DNA from: Aegilops tauschii subsp. strangulata
Taxonomy: Eukaryota > Streptophyta > Magnoliopsida > Poales > Poaceae
Direction of reading: 5' to 3'
NCBI RefSeq assembly: GCF_002575655.3
Contig: NC_053040.3
Location: 151,219,148 to 151,283,147, forward strand
DNA: 64,000 bases
Under the pieces are notes generated by a model, which saw only the letters and a list, made by a program, of their open reading frames with translations, made no database searches and had not been told where the DNA came from. The translations under genes and the position numbers were made by a program. Below, in pieces: positions 1-12,110 of this stretch; position 1 is the first letter of the stretch; every line of letters begins with the position of its first letter.

Positions 1-637
1 ACAAGCTCTGCTTCCCTCTGTGAAGGGCATATCTTTTACTTTTATCTTCTACCCTTATACAAGAGTCATGGTGATCATCACCTTTCCTTTTTACACTTTT
101 TCCTTTGGCAAGCACTTTGTGTTGGAGCGATCCAGATATATATATATCCACTTGGATGTAGGTTTTCATAAATTACTATTGTTGACATTACCCTTGAGGT
201 AAAAGGTTGGGAGGCGAAACTATAAGCCCCTATCTTTCTCTGTGTCCGATTAAAACTTTGAACCCATAAATATCAAATGAGTGTTAGCAATTGTGAAAGA
301 TTAAATGATAGTTGAGTATGTGGAGTTTGCTGAATCAAAGCTCTTACATAGACCCTTCCCGAAAATAAGATGAATTGCAATTGTTTGATGACTAAGGGCA
401 CGGTTTGTTAGTTTTCAAGAAAGTTTATGATCTATACTTTAACATGCGAATAGCTTGTTACTTGATCATGAGAAGTTTTATGACTTGAGCAACTGTTATG
501 ATATATAATGATGCTAGAAAAGGTGATTGAAATTATCATTGATCAAACTTGTGCACCTGCTAGCATTCACACTTCATAAATTATTTCTTTTATCATTTAC
601 CTACTCGAGGACGAGCAGGAATTGAGCTTGGGGATGA
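1..637 (+). mobile_element. 3' internal end of a Gypsy LTR retrotransposon (element continues left)
   Basis: AT-rich sequence without a usable reading frame that runs directly into an LTR. Its last bases are a purine-rich tract (GAGCTTGGGGATGA, ending at 637) immediately before TGATACGTCTCC, as expected of the polypurine tract that primes plus-strand synthesis. The same CTCGAGGACGAGCAGGAATT segment before the tract occurs in reverse complement next to the LTR at 5298, so the two elements are related. Family name not assigned. Confidence 0.8.
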
Positions 638-2183
638 TGATACGTCTCCAACGTATCCATAATTTATGAAGTATTCATGCTATTATACTATCCATCTTAG
701 ATGTTTTATATGCATTTACATGCTATTTTATATGATTTTTGGGACTAACCTATTAACCTAGAGCCCAGTGCCAGTTTCTGTTTTTTCCTTGTTTTTGAGT
801 TTTACAGAAAAGGAATACCAAATGGAGTCCAATTGACGTGCCAATTTTTGACGATTTTTAATGGACCAGAAGAAGCCCACGGAGCATCGGAGAAGGACCA
901 GAAGAGTCCCGAGCCATCCACGAGGGTGGAGGGCGCTCCCTACCCCCTAGGCCCCCCCCCTATCTCATGGACGACTCGGAGACCCCCCTGACGTGAAACC
1001 GATGCCAAAATTCCTATAAATACAGAAACCCCCAGAAAATAACCTAGATCGGAAGTTCCGCCGCCGCAAGCCTCTGTAGCCACGAGAAATCAATCTAGGC
1101 CCTCTCTGGCACCCTGCCAAAGGGGGCCATCATCACCGGAGGCCATGGAGGAGGATCCCGGAGGGGCCATCATCGCCATGAACGCCAAGGACCAGAGGGA
1201 GAACCTCTCCCCATCTAGGGGGGGAGGCCATGGAGAAGGAAGCACAAGGGGGAGAACCTCTCCTCCTCTCTCTCGGTGGCGCCGGAGTGCCATCGGGAGG
1301 GGAATCATCGCCGCGGTGATCGTCTTCATCAACATCACCATCCTCATCTATTTTACGCGGTCCACTCTCCCGCACCCCGCTGTAATCCCAACTTGAACAT
1401 GGTGCTTTATGCCACATATTATGATCCAATGATGTGTTGCCATCCTATGATGTTTTGAGTAGATATCCTTTGTCTTTGGGTTGATTGATGATATAGATTG
1501 GTATGAGTTGTATGTCTTATTTTGGTGCTGTCCTATTGTGCCCTCCGTGTCGCGCAAGCGTGAGGGATTCCCGTTGTAGGGTGTTGCAATACGTTCATGA
1601 TTCACTTATAGTGGGTTGCTTGAGTGACAGAAGCATAAACCCGAGTAAGTGGGTTGTTGCGTATGGGATAAAGGGGACTTGATGCTTTAATGCTATGGTT
1701 GGGTTTTACCTTAATGATCTTTAGTAGTTGCGGATGCTTGCTAGAGTTCCAATCATAAGTGCATATGATCCAAGAAGAGAAAGTATGTTAGCTTATGCCT
1801 CTCCCTCATATGAAATTGCAATGACGACTACCGGTCTTGTTAACAACTGCCTAGGATAATTCCGCACACCGACCCATCATTATTCCACACTCGCTATTTA
1901 TAATATTTAGTAATATATTCTAACTTTATGATAACAACACCTACTTTTATGTTTTAGCTCTCCGTTATCATGTAAAGTTATCCTCTTCATACCTACAACG
2001 TAGTTTTATTTCTCGTTTCTAGTTGTAAGCAAACGTTTGGTGTACGTAGAGTCGTATCAGTGGCAGATAGGACTTGAGAGAATATTGATCTTACCTTTAG
2101 CTCCTTGTGGGTTCGACACTGCATACTTATCACTTCCACCATTGGGAATTGCTATGATGATTCCCTGCACTTGGGGATTATCA
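638..2183 (+). repeat. 3' LTR of the left-edge Gypsy element
   Basis: Begins TGATACGTCTCC and ends GGGGATTATCA, giving the TGATA...TATCA inverted ends seen in several Triticeae Gypsy families. It is preceded by a polypurine tract. A TATA box (CTATAAATAC, 1014-1023) lies in a GC-rich segment, consistent with the U3/R promoter. The last ~240 bp are close in sequence to the LTR end at 60700-60936. The partner LTR is outside the window, so the TSD cannot be tested; the base after the LTR begins AGAGT (2184-2188). Confidence 0.85.
1014..1023 (+). promoter_or_regulatory. TATA box of Gypsy LTR
   Basis: CTATAAATAC lies about 375 bp into the LTR, upstream of a GC-rich stretch. Position and orientation fit the retrotransposon's own promoter. 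Inferred from motif only. Confidence 0.45.
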
Positions 2184-3170
2184 AGAGTTCCGCCCAATAA
2201 TCTCCAGGCTCCAACCTAGGATGGAGCCTTGGCAAGGGAGCTGGCTCTCCAAGGCCGCGCGAGTGATCCTAATGAACTCCTCCCTTGTTAGCCTTTTGAT
2301 GTATGTTATGGGATTTTATAGTTTACACAAGTGGGAGGAGCTGCTCGAGTGTGTTGCCTTACACACCCCCTCCCTTGAGCCTGCCTCACTATCTTGGCGG
2401 CTCAAGCCTAGCGGCCGGTTCTCTACTAGGTCCCTGTACCAGGCGATTGTCCCCACACCTGGACCAGTGGAGCTATCGGTGATTTGGGAGATTAAACTCC
2501 CCTTGAAGATCCGCATTTTCCTTTGGCAATAGGTAAGAGGCCGTATGCCTTCGGGCAAGGAGGTGCGTAAGCATAATGGCCCCGGAGATGGCCTTTGTCC
2601 CATTTGCATGGTACCGGAAGACTGTAACCACATCTTCTTCCAGTGCCCGGCGGCGTAGTTCCTTTGGAGCTGCTTCCGGGATGTGGTTGGGGGCACTTGG
2701 TGCCACGACAACCTTCCAGACTTATTCGGGGAGATTCGTAGGCTCCCCGGCACAAGGCGTGCACCCACCTGGGTTGCTATGGGTACCCTAGCATGGACCC
2801 TCTGGTACTCGCGCAATAAGCTAGTCATCGAATGCATGATCCCTTGCCGTGTGACTGACTCAATCTACAAAATGTGTGTTCTTACAGCTATGGAGACCGC
2901 TTAGCAAGCGGCGCGATCGGGACGTCATTGACAACATCATCACGGGTCTCCGCTCCTCGGCCGCAACACTTGCTACTCCGCCACCACCACCCCTTCCTGA
3001 GCCCGATTAGACGTTCTTTTCTTCTCTTTGGGGCTTGTCTTGCTGTGCCCCCAGCGATGATTTGAGACTTGTTTGTACTCTGAACATGACTTGTTGGATG
3101 CTTGGTGTTGGTGCTTTATAATATAAAGCGGGGGAAACCCTTTTTCATAATTGTGTTATTTTCTATAATT
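2184..3170 (+). pseudogene. LINE (non-LTR retrotransposon) 3' end, decayed
   Basis: Readable + strand fragments resemble the C-terminal part of a plant LINE ORF2. One is a reverse-transcriptase tail (WLSKAARVILMNSSLVS, 2236-2290). Another is the zinc-binding 'zf-RVT' region with SGKEVRKHN, LCPICM and CNHIFFQCP (about 2550-2650), followed by a tail through ~2900. The frame is broken by stops near 2530 and 2657, and the text jumps from YSLH to EELLECVALH near 2330, suggesting an internal deletion. A 3' end like AAAGCGGGGGAAACCC (near 3127-3142) is typical of grass LINEs. It is cut on the left by the Gypsy LTR. Confidence 0.75.
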
Positions 3171-3192
3171 ATTTTGAGAGTTGTGTACTTAA

Positions 3193-3200
3193 TAAAAATA
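3193..3200. repeat. Target-site duplication, left copy (MULE)
   Basis: TAAAAATA directly precedes the left end of the MULE and recurs at 25344-25351 directly after the right end. Mutator-like elements make 8-11 bp duplications (usually 9). The motif is AT-rich and could recur by chance; the ungapped TIR alignment on its inner side makes the assignment credible. Confidence 0.6.
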
Positions 3201-3254
3201 CGAAAACACTAACGCCCACACGTGTGGTCGTTAGCCAACTCAACCACACGCCTC
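3201..3254 (+). repeat. Left terminal inverted repeat of MULE (degenerate)
   Basis: Contains CCCACACGTGTGGT and CCACACGCCT. Matching reverse-complement text at the right end contains GCCATACGTGTGGT and CCGCACGCCT. The first 28 bases align without gaps, then one gap is needed. Confidence 0.55.
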
Positions 3255-3539
3255 CATCGCCGTTCAACAGTTTCTGCACGAATCTTGGCACGTTTGGCCT
3301 GATTTTGTGTGCCATGTAGGACAAGTCGCGTGTGTGGTGTGTGAGAGAGTTCGCCCACATGCCGGTTGCCTCTCCGCGGTCAACGGTTGCCACTCAGAGG
3401 CGTGCGGTGGAACTGCTCTGCGCCCGCACGCCACACCCGACTACGGTTGCCGTCAACCACGTCACGCACTTCAACCCCCTCCTCTCATGGTTCCATTTAC
3501 TCTCCACTTCATTACTCACCCAACCCAACCTGCAGTTCA

Positions 3540-3663
3540 TTCAATTGGAAGAGAAGGCGAGGGGAGAAGGCGACGGCAGAGGCGGAACAGTCGACGGCAT
3601 TCGCGACCGTCGGTGGGACTCGCCGGAGCAAAGCGTCTTCGTCGGAGTGCCTGCAGATTGAAG
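3540..3663 (+). other. Putative 5' untranslated exon of the MULE protease gene
   Basis: A purine-rich, GC-rich leader-like stretch ends in GATTGAAG|GTAATGC, a good splice donor at 3664. A plausible acceptor (pyrimidine-rich, CCTGAG|CACAATGG) lies at 12606, five bases before the protease start codon. This leader intron would contain the whole Gypsy insertion. Inference from splice signals; no transcript evidence. Confidence 0.35.
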
Positions 3664-3796
3664 GTAATGCTCCTTCCCACGCTCACATTCCTTGCCTGCA
3701 TTCTCCCCAATCCTCCGTGGTCAATGTTCCGCTCGAGATTCATAGAGATTCAGGCGGATTCGCGATGCTCCGGCGTTCCCGCCGGCGGCGGAGTCC

Positions 3797-5298
3797 TGAT
3801 AACCCACAAGTATAGGGGATCAACTGTAGCCTCTTTCGATAAGTAAGAGTGTCGAACCCAACGAGGAGCTAAAGGTAGAACAAATATTCCCTCAAGTTCT
3901 ATCGACCACCGATACAACTCTACGCACGCTTAACGTTCGCTTTACCTAAAACAAGTATGAAACTAGAAGTACTTTGTAGGTGTTTTTGGATAGGTTTGCA
4001 AGATAATAAAGAGCGCGTAAATAAAAAGTAGGGGCTGTTTAGATAAAGACACAATAAAGTAAATATAGCGAGTATGGAAAAGTGGTGTAGGAGTTGCGAA
4101 ATTGTCCCTAAGCAATTGACTACTTTACTAGACCGATAGCAAGTATTATGTGGGAGAGGCCACTGCTAGCATGTCATCCCTGACTTGGAATTCTATGCAC
4201 TTATGATTGGAACTATTAGCAAGCATCCACAACTACTAACGTTCATTAAGATAAAACCCAACCATAGCATTAAGTTATATTGGTCCCCCTTCAATCCCGT
4301 ATGCATCAATTTCTATGCTAGGTAGAAGCTTCTGTCACTCTTGCCCTCCAATACATAGTCCTATCAACATACAACTAACCCTATGGTGTGATCCACGCGC
4401 GCGCTCATATGATGGGCACCAAAGGACAGCAACATAACCACAAGCAAATTAAATCAATCATAGCAATTCATCAACCGCCGATAGGACAACGAAAAATCTA
4501 CTCGGACATCATAGGATGGCAACACATCATTGGATAATAATATGAATCATAAAGCACCATGTTCAAGTAGAGGGTACATCGGGTTGCGGGAGAGTGGACC
4601 GCTGTAGATAGAGGGGTTAGGTGATGGAGATGTTGGTGAAGATGGCGGAGGTGTTGGTGAAGATCGCGGTGATGATGATGATGGCCACGGCAGCGTTCTG
4701 GCGCCACCGGAAGAGAGGGGGAGAGGGGCCCCCTTCGTCTTCTTCTTCCTTGACATCCTCCCTAGATGGGAGAAGGGTTTCCCCTCTGATCCTTGGCCTC
4801 CATGGCACGGGAGGGGCGAGAGCCCCTCCGAGATTCGATCTGTCTCTCTGTCTCTCTCTGTTTCTGCGTTCTTGGTTCTGCCCTTTCACCGTTTCGTATA
4901 TATATGGAGATCCATAACTCCGATTGGATTGAAACCTTTGCCGAGATTTTTTTCTGAAAATTAGCTTTCTTACGGCCGAAGAATAGCAGCAACCGCCTTA
5001 CGAGGGGCCCACAAGGGGGGCAGGCGTGCCCCCCTCGGGCACCATCTCGCGTTGATTCTTCTTCCCATATTCTCCAAATATTCCAAAAATATTCTCCGTC
5101 CGTTTTTATCCCGTTTGGATTCCGTTTGATATGGGGTTTCTGCGAAACATAAAACATGCAACAAATAGGAACTGGCACTGGGCACTGGATCAATATGTTA
5201 GTCCCAAAAATAGTATAAAAAGTTGCCAAAAGTATATGAAAGTTGTATAATATTGGCATGGAACAATCAAAAATTATAGATACGACGGAGACATATCA
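3797..5298 (-). repeat. 3' LTR of the non-autonomous Gypsy element
   Basis: 1,502 bp, beginning TGATAACCCACAAGTATAGG on + and ending GACATATCA. Nearly identical to 9841-11359; the main difference is a 15-17 bp C-rich segment missing here near 5030. Confidence 0.9.
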
Positions 5299-5335
5299 GC
5301 ATCCCCAAGCTTAATTCCTGCTCGTCCTCGAGTAG
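5299..5335 (-). promoter_or_regulatory. Polypurine tract of the Gypsy element
   Basis: On the - strand the purine-rich AAGCTTGGGGATGC abuts the LTR start TGATATGTC, as in the left-edge element. Confidence 0.65.
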
Positions 5336-8300
5336 GTAAATGATAAAAAAGATAATTTTTGATGTGGAATGCTACCTAGCATAATCTTGACCATGTAATC
5401 TAATCATGGCATGAATATTAAGACACGAGTGATTCAAAGCAATAGTCTATCATTTGACATAAAAACAACAATACTTCAAGCCTACTAATAAAGCAATCAT
5501 GTCTTTTCAAAATAACATGGCCAAAGTAAGTTATCCCTACAAAATCATATAGTCTGGCTATGCTCCATCTTCACCACACAAAATATTCGAATCATGCACA
5601 ACCCCGATGACAAGCCAAGCAATTTTTTCATACTTTTGACGTTCTCAAACCTTTTCAACTTTCACGCAATACATGAGCGTGAGCCATGGACATAGCACTA
5701 TAGGTGGAATAGAATATGATGGTGGAGGTTGTGTGGAGAAGACAAAAAGGAGAAAGTCTCACATCGACGCGGCTAATCAACGGGCTATGGGGATGCCCAT
5801 CAATTGATGTCAATGTGAGGAGTAGGGATTTCCATGCAACGGATGCACTAAGAGCTATAAGTGTATGAAAGCTCAAACTGGAAACTAAGTGGGTGTGCAT
5901 CCAACTTGCTTGCTCATGAAGACCTCGGGCATTTGAGGAAGCCCATCATCGGAATATACAAGCCAAGTTCAATAATGAAAATTCCCACTAGTATATGAAA
6001 GTGATAACTCAAGAGACTCTCTATATGAAGAACATGGTGCTACTCTGAAGCACAAGTGTGGTAAAAGGATAGTAACATTGCCCCTTCTCTCTTTTTCTCT
6101 CATTTTTTTCTTTTTTTCTTTTTTTTCTTTTTTTGGTGGGCTTCTTTGGCCTCTTTTTTTTATTTGGGCTTCTTTGGCATCTTTTATTTTTTTGATAAAG
6201 TCCGGAGTCTCATCCCGACTTGTGGGGGAATCATAGTCTCCATCATCCTTTCCTCACTGGGGCAATGCTCTAATAATGATGATCATCACACTTTTATTTA
6301 CTTACAACTCAATATTACAACTCGATACTAGAACAAGGATATGACTCTATATGAATGCCTCTGGTAGTGTACCAGGATGTGCAATGATCTAGCATAGCAA
6401 TGACATCAAAAAACGGACAAACCATGAAAACATCATGCTAGCTATCTTACGATCATGCAAAGCAATATGACAATGATGCTCAAGTCATGTATATGATGAT
6501 GATGGAAGTTGCATGGCAATATATCTCGGAATGGCTATGGAAATGCCATGATAGGTAGGTATGGTGGCTGTTTTGAGGAAGATATAATGAGGTTTATGCG
6601 TGATAGAGCGTATCGTATCACGGGGTTTGGATGCACCGGCGAAGTTTGCACCAACTCTCGAGGTGAGAAAGGGCAATGCACGGTACCGAAGAGGCTAGCA
6701 ATGATGGAAGGGTGAGAGTGTGTATAATCCATGGACTCAACATTAGTCATAAAGAACTCACATACTTATTGCAAAAATCTATTAGTCATTGAAACAAAGT
6801 ACTACGCGCATGCTCCTAGGGGGATAGATTGGTAGGAAAAAACCATCGCTCGTCCCCGACCGCCACTCATAAGGAAGACAATCAATAAATAAATCATGCT
6901 CTGACTTCATCACATAACGGTTCACCATACGTGCATGCTACGGGAATCACAAACCTCAACACAAGTATTTCTACTAATCCACAACTACCCACTAGCATGA
7001 CTCTAATATCACCATCTTTATATCGCAAAACTATTGCAAGGAATCAAACATGTCATATTCAGTGATCTACAAGTTTTATGTAAGATTTTATGACTAACCA
7101 TGTGAATGACCGGTTCCTGTCATCTCTCTAAATAGATATAAGTGAAGCAAGAGAGTTTAGTTATTTCTACAAAATATATGCCCACGCTCTAACAAATATA
7201 AGTGAAGCAAAAGAGCATTCTACAAATGGCGGTTTTCTATGTGAAGAGAAACAGGCAATCCAAACTTCAAATGATATAAGTGAAGCACATGAAGCATTCT
7301 ATAAAGCCATACTCAAAAGATATAAGTGAAGTGCAAAGAGAATTCTATAAATCAACCAAGGACTATATCATACCAGCATGGTGCATAAAAGAAAAATAAA
7401 AACTAAATGCAAAAGACGCTCCAAGATTTGCACATATCGCATGAACGAAACAAATCCGAAAACATACCAATATTTGTTGAAGAAAGAGGGGATGCCTTCC
7501 GGGGCATCCCCAAGCTTAGACGCTTGAGTCTCCTTGAATATTTACTTGGAGTTCCTTGGGCATCCCCAAGCTTGAGCTCTTGCCTCTCTTTCTTCTTCTC
7601 ACATCGAGACCTTCTCGATCATCGAACACTTCATCCACACAAAACTTCAACAGAAAACTCGGTAAGATCCGTTAGTATAATAAAGCAAATCACTACTCTA
7701 AGTAATGTTGCAAACCAATTAATATTTTGTTTTTGCATTGTGTCTACTGTAGTATAACTTTTTCATGGCTTAATCCACTGATATAAATTGATAGTTTCAT
7801 CAAAACAAGCAAACTATGCATCAAAAACAGAATCTGTCTAAAACAGAACAGTCTGTAATAATCTGAACATTCACCATACTTCTGATACTTGAAAAACTCT
7901 GCCAAAATTATGAAAAATAAAAAATTTGTAAAGAAATACAGTGCAAAAAGAATCAGAACCGTTTGACGTTCCAGTAAAAAACTAAAAATCGCGCACTACA
8001 GCCAAAGTTTCTGTCCTGCACCGCACAAACCAACAAGCATTGTAAACATCCTAAAGGCAAACCTTGGCACATTATTTTTATAATACAATGGAATTGTACA
8101 AGGGGATAATTATTTTTCTTGAAAAGTTTCTGTAATTAAGATTCACAAAGTTTCTATGGGCATGAACAAAGTTCAAGGACGTCCCCCACTTTCACAATGC
8201 TCGTCTATCTCACATTTCACTTTTCTTTTTGAAAAGTTTTGGGTTCCCCTCTTTATTTTTTTGTTTTTAAACTATATAAAAGCACTCAAAAGAAATAAAT

Positions 8301-8372
8301 GACTCTCTAAAACTTCCGGGTTGTCTCCCTGGCAGCGCTTTCTTTAAAGCCATTAAGCTAGGCATATAGTGC
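5336..8372 (-). mobile_element. Non-coding internal region of the Gypsy element
   Basis: No protein-coding frame was recognised. It contains a T-rich tract (6090-6190), four loose copies of a ~60-bp unit with ATATAAGTGAAGCA and ATTCTA (7130-7350), and paired GCATCCCCAAGCTTA motifs (about 7500-7580). The same units occur in opposite orientation in the right-edge element (61790-62950). Confidence 0.7.
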
Positions 8373-9716
8373 TCAAGTAATGGATCCACCCAGATCCCAA
8401 AGTATATCAAAGCCAATTTTAATTAGCAATGATTTGAAATTTAGTAGTGAGCATAAAGTAACATATATCATGTAATGACGAAGTCTAACTCTCTTCCTAT
8501 GCATCGGCATGTCATAAAAGAACAATTCATGCACACATAGTAAAGGCCAATGCATAGTATAAACAATTTCTTGCAATTTTTTCGTGTTGGAAACATAAAG
8601 AGGAGGAGATGTAGTTCCTCTCTCATAATAATTGCAAGTAGGAGAAGCAAGCACATGCATATTATACTCATAAAAATCATCATGTGTAGTAGTAAAAGGC
8701 AACCCATCAATATAATCCTTAATAAGCACAAACTTCTCCGATATAGTGTAGTCGGGAGAATTCAAAAAGATAATAGGACTATCATGTGTGGGTGCAATCG
8801 CAACAATTTCATGTTTAACATAAGGAACTATAGCAAGTTCATCTCCATAAGCATCATTCATATTGGCATCTTGGCCACAAGCATAGCAAGCATCATCAAA
8901 AAGGGATATTTCAAAAGAATCAACGGGATCATAACAATCATCATAGCATTCATCCTTCGGTAAGCACGAAGGGAAATTAAACAATGTATGAGTTGAAGAG
9001 TTACTCTTATTAGAAGGTGGGCATGGGTAGCTAATCCGCTCTTCCTCCTTTTGTTCTTCGCTCTCCTCATCATCTTTTTCATCCAATGAGCTCCCAGTTT
9101 CATCAATTTCTTCTTCCATAGACTCCTGCAAAATATTAGTCTCTTCTTGGACAGCGGAGACTTTCTCAATAAATGCATCAATATCGGCATTGTATTCATA
9201 ATTCTCATAGCAATATTTAAGGATAGCTAAATTTTCAGGTCTATAAACAGCATCATAAAGATTTTCAAACTCTTTGAACATAGATTCAATTTCATAAGCA
9301 CCCATAAAAGCAACAAATTCTTCTATTTGTTCCACATCATAGTAATCATATATACCTTTAGCATAAGAAGCCAAGGTTTCATTATCAATAAATTCGCATG
9401 AAAAGGGAAGGTGTGGAGCCTTCATCCTAGAGCAACAAGTATAATCATATCTCAAGCATAGTTGCCTAGCATACCAATTCAATATATGAATTTGATCCCA
9501 TAATAGTTTCCCTTTTTGAGTCAAGCGATAAACCCTAAAGTATTCACGTTGATCCAATGTGTCTCCCATTACATAATTGAATGGGGTTTTCTCAGGATTA
9601 TCAAAGTAGTACATAATATCTTTCACATAACGAGCATCGAGGGTTTTAGGAGGTTCCCCATCTCCATGAGTAGCAAGTACACCTAATTTTTTTGGTATTT
9701 CGTGTTCCATATCCAT
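8373..9716 (-). CDS. 447-aa protein of unknown function in a non-autonomous Gypsy element
   Basis: A single open frame starts at ATG 9716, 90-120 bp inside the primer-binding site. It occupies the place where gag normally lies. The first ~200 residues are rich in aromatic and acidic residues (MDMEHEIPKKLGVLATHGDG, then WDQIHILNWYARQL). The middle (about 200-235) is a run of Glu/Asp (DEKDDEESEEQKEEE). The rest has scattered Cys and Tyr. No zinc knuckle, protease, RT or integrase motif was seen. The same type of protein recurs in Triticeae non-autonomous Gypsy elements, but I know of no assigned function. The frame is intact, which agrees with the close similarity of the two LTRs. Confidence 0.75.
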   Translation of the reverse strand: MDMEHEIPKKLGVLATHGDGEPPKTLDARYVKDIMYYFDNPEKTPFNYVMGDTLDQREYFRVYRLTQKGKLLWDQIHILNWYARQLCLRYDYTCCSRMKAPHLPFSCEFIDNETLASYAKGIYDYYDVEQIEEFVAFMGAYEIESMFKEFENLYDAVYRPENLAILKYCYENYEYNADIDAFIEKVSAVQEETNILQESMEEEIDETGSSLDEKDDEESEEQKEEERISYPCPPSNKSNSSTHTLFNFPSCLPKDECYDDCYDPVDSFEISLFDDACYACGQDANMNDAYGDELAIVPYVKHEIVAIAPTHDSPIIFLNSPDYTISEKFVLIKDYIDGLPFTTTHDDFYEYNMHVLASPTCNYYERGTTSPPLYVSNTKKLQEIVYTMHWPLLCVHELFFYDMPMHRKRVRLRHYMIYVTLCSLLNFKSLLIKIGFDILWDLGGSIT

Positions 9717-9807
9717 AACTAAAGATAGAGAACAACTAAGAACAGCAAATAAAAATTACTTAGTGATAAAGCAAACAAGCACACACAAGAATATTCACCC
9801 CACGCTA

Positions 9808-9831
9808 TTGCTCCCCGGCAATGGCGCCAGA
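9808..9831 (-). promoter_or_regulatory. Primer-binding site of the Gypsy element
   Basis: On the - strand CTGGCGCCATTGCCGGGGAG follows the 5' LTR by about ten bases. A near-identical segment with CTTTGCC occurs at 60946-60965 beside the right-edge LTR. This is the usual tRNA-primer region of these Triticeae Gypsy elements. Confidence 0.7.
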
Positions 9832-9840
9832 AAAAGGTCT

Positions 9841-11359
9841 TGATAACCCACAAGTATAGGGGATCAATTTTAGCCTCTTTCGATAAGTAAGAGTGTCGAA
9901 CCCAACGAGGAGCTAAAGGTAGAACAAATATTCCCTCAAGTTCTATCGACCACCGATACAACTCTACGCACGCTTAACGTTCGCTTTACCTAGAACAAGA
10001 ATGAAACTAGAAGTACTTTGTAGGTGTTTTTGGATAGGTTTGCAAGATAATAAAGAGCGCGTAAATAAAAAGTAGGGGCTGTTTAGATAAAGACACAATA
10101 AAGTAAATATAGCGAGTATGGAAAAGTGGTGGTAGGAGTTGCGAAATTGTCCCTAAGCAATTGACTACTTTATTAGACCGATACCAAGTATTATGTGGGA
10201 GAGGCCACTGCTAGCATGTCATCCCTGACTTGGAATTCTATGCACTTATGATTGGAACTATTAGCAAGCATCCGCAACTACTAACGTTCATTAAGATAAA
10301 ACCCAACCATAGCATTAAGTTATATTGGTCCCCCTTCAATCCCGTATGCATCAATTTCTATGCTAGGTAGAAGCTTCTGTCACTCTTGCCCTCCAATACA
10401 TAGTCCTATCAACATACAACTAACCCTATGGTGTGATCCACACGCGCGCTCATATGATGGGCACCAAAGGACAGCAACATAACCACAAGCAAATTAAATC
10501 AATCATAGCAATTCATCAACCGCCGATAGGACAACGAAAAATCTACTCAGACATCAGAGGATGGCAACACATCATTCGATAATAATATGAAGCATAAAGC
10601 ACCATGTTCAAGTAGAGGGTACAACGGGTTGCGGGAGAGTGGACCGCTGTAGATAGAGGGGGGGGTAGGTGATGGAGATGTTGGTGAAGATAGCGGAGGT
10701 GTTGGTGAAGATCGCGGTGATGATGATGATGGCCACGGCAGCGTTCCGGCGCCACCGGAAGAGAGGGGGAGAGGGGCCCCCTTCTTCTTCTTCTTCCTTG
10801 ACCTCCTCCCTAGATGGGAGAAGGGTTTCCCCTCTGGTCCTTGGCCTCCATGGCATGGGAGGGGCGAGAGCCCCTCCGAGATTGGATCTGTCTCTCTGTC
10901 TCTCTCTGCTTCTGCGTTCTTGGTTCTGCCCTTTCACCGTTCGTATATATATGGAGATCCGTAAGTCCGATTGGATTGAAACCTTCGCCGAGATTTTTTC
11001 TGAAAATTAGCTTTCTTGCGGCCGAAGAATAGCAGCAACCACCTTACGAGGGGCCCACGAGGGGGGCAGGCGCGCCCCCCTGCCTCGTGCCCCCCTCGGG
11101 CACCGTCTCGCGTTGATTCTTCTTCCCATATTCTCCTAATATTCCAAAAATATTCTCCGTCCGTTTTTATCCCGTGTGGATTCCGTTTGATATGGGGTTT
11201 CTGTGAAACATAAAACATGCAACAAACAGGAACTGGCACTGGGCACTGGATCAATATGTTAGTCCCAAAAATAGTATAAAAAGTTGCCAAAAGTATATTA
11301 AAGTTGTATAATATTGGCATGGAACAATCAAAAATTATAGATACGACGGAGACGTATCA
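9841..11359 (-). repeat. 5' LTR of the non-autonomous Gypsy element
   Basis: 1,519 bp with TGATA...TATCA ends. A TATATATA box on the - strand near 10945-10952 would serve as its promoter. It is longer than the 3' LTR because of a 15-17 bp C-rich segment near 11080. Confidence 0.9.
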
Positions 11360-11611
11360 AGTCATGTGCTTGCCGTTTTGGGTGGCATTGCGCAGTTTCG
11401 TCGCCGCCGCGGTGGCTGTCATGACGGTGTGACTCGGCCTGTCCGCAGCCACATCCTGGTTCTGCCTTGGGATTGAGCCGACGTTTTTCTAGTCGTCAGT
11501 TTATGTATTGTCTTGAAATGCTTTTTGCGATTAGTGCAGGAAGTTTTTGTTGATGAATTTCAGGTTATGATAGTTGCCAATGAACCCTAGATCTAGATAG
11601 TTGTATTTCAC

Positions 11612-12110
11612 AGTGTAGTATGAAGGTAGTCATGGCAGTTTCAGTAACTATCTGCACTGGATGGCAACTATTTTCCTGATCAACTGTGTCATTTGCCACA
11701 ACTATGTTTTCCATGTGGCAACTATTTTTGTGAACACACTCTTGCTGTTGCCATGCTGTAGGCATGATAAAGTGTAGTATATAGGTAGTCATGGCAGTTT
11801 CAGCAACTTTGTGCACTGGATGGCAACTAATTTCCTGATCAACTGTTTTAATTGCCACAAATATGCTTTCCATGTGGCAAGTATTTCTGTGAACACACTA
11901 TGGTTGTTGCCATGCTATAGACAGGATAATGTGGCAAATTCACTCTACTATAGACTCAATTTTTGTGTTTTGCCATGGTGACTTGTGATATCTGAACATA
12001 TTTTGGCTGCCTTACATTGCCATGATGTAGACAGGATAATGTGGCAAATTCACTGTACTATAGACTCAATTTTATGTTTTGCCATGGTGACTTGTGATAT
12101 GTGAACATAT
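11612..12110 (+). repeat. Nested tandem duplications in the MULE leader
   Basis: A ~159-bp unit starting AGTGTAGTAT recurs (11612 and 11771). A ~110-bp unit starting ACAGGATAATGTGGCAAATT recurs (11921 and 12031). Both contain TGGCAA/TTGCCA motifs on both strands, unlike the one-strand phased clusters further right. 11360-11610, just right of the Gypsy insertion, shows no feature beyond continuing MULE leader. Confidence 0.75.

Larger units (their letters stand above)
3797..11359 (-). mobile_element. Complete non-autonomous Gypsy LTR retrotransposon
   Basis: Two LTRs in direct repeat (3797-5298 and 9841-11359) enclose a primer-binding site, one unknown ORF and a polypurine tract, all readable on the - strand. 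Flanking five-base repeats are AGTCC (3792-3796) and AGTCA (11360-11364), a TSD with one mismatch. No reverse transcriptase, integrase or RNase H motif was seen, so it must move using proteins from another element. It resembles the Sabrina/WHAM/Sumana-type group with TGATA...TATCA ends, but the family is not certain. It interrupts the leader of the MULE protease gene. Confidence 0.88.
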
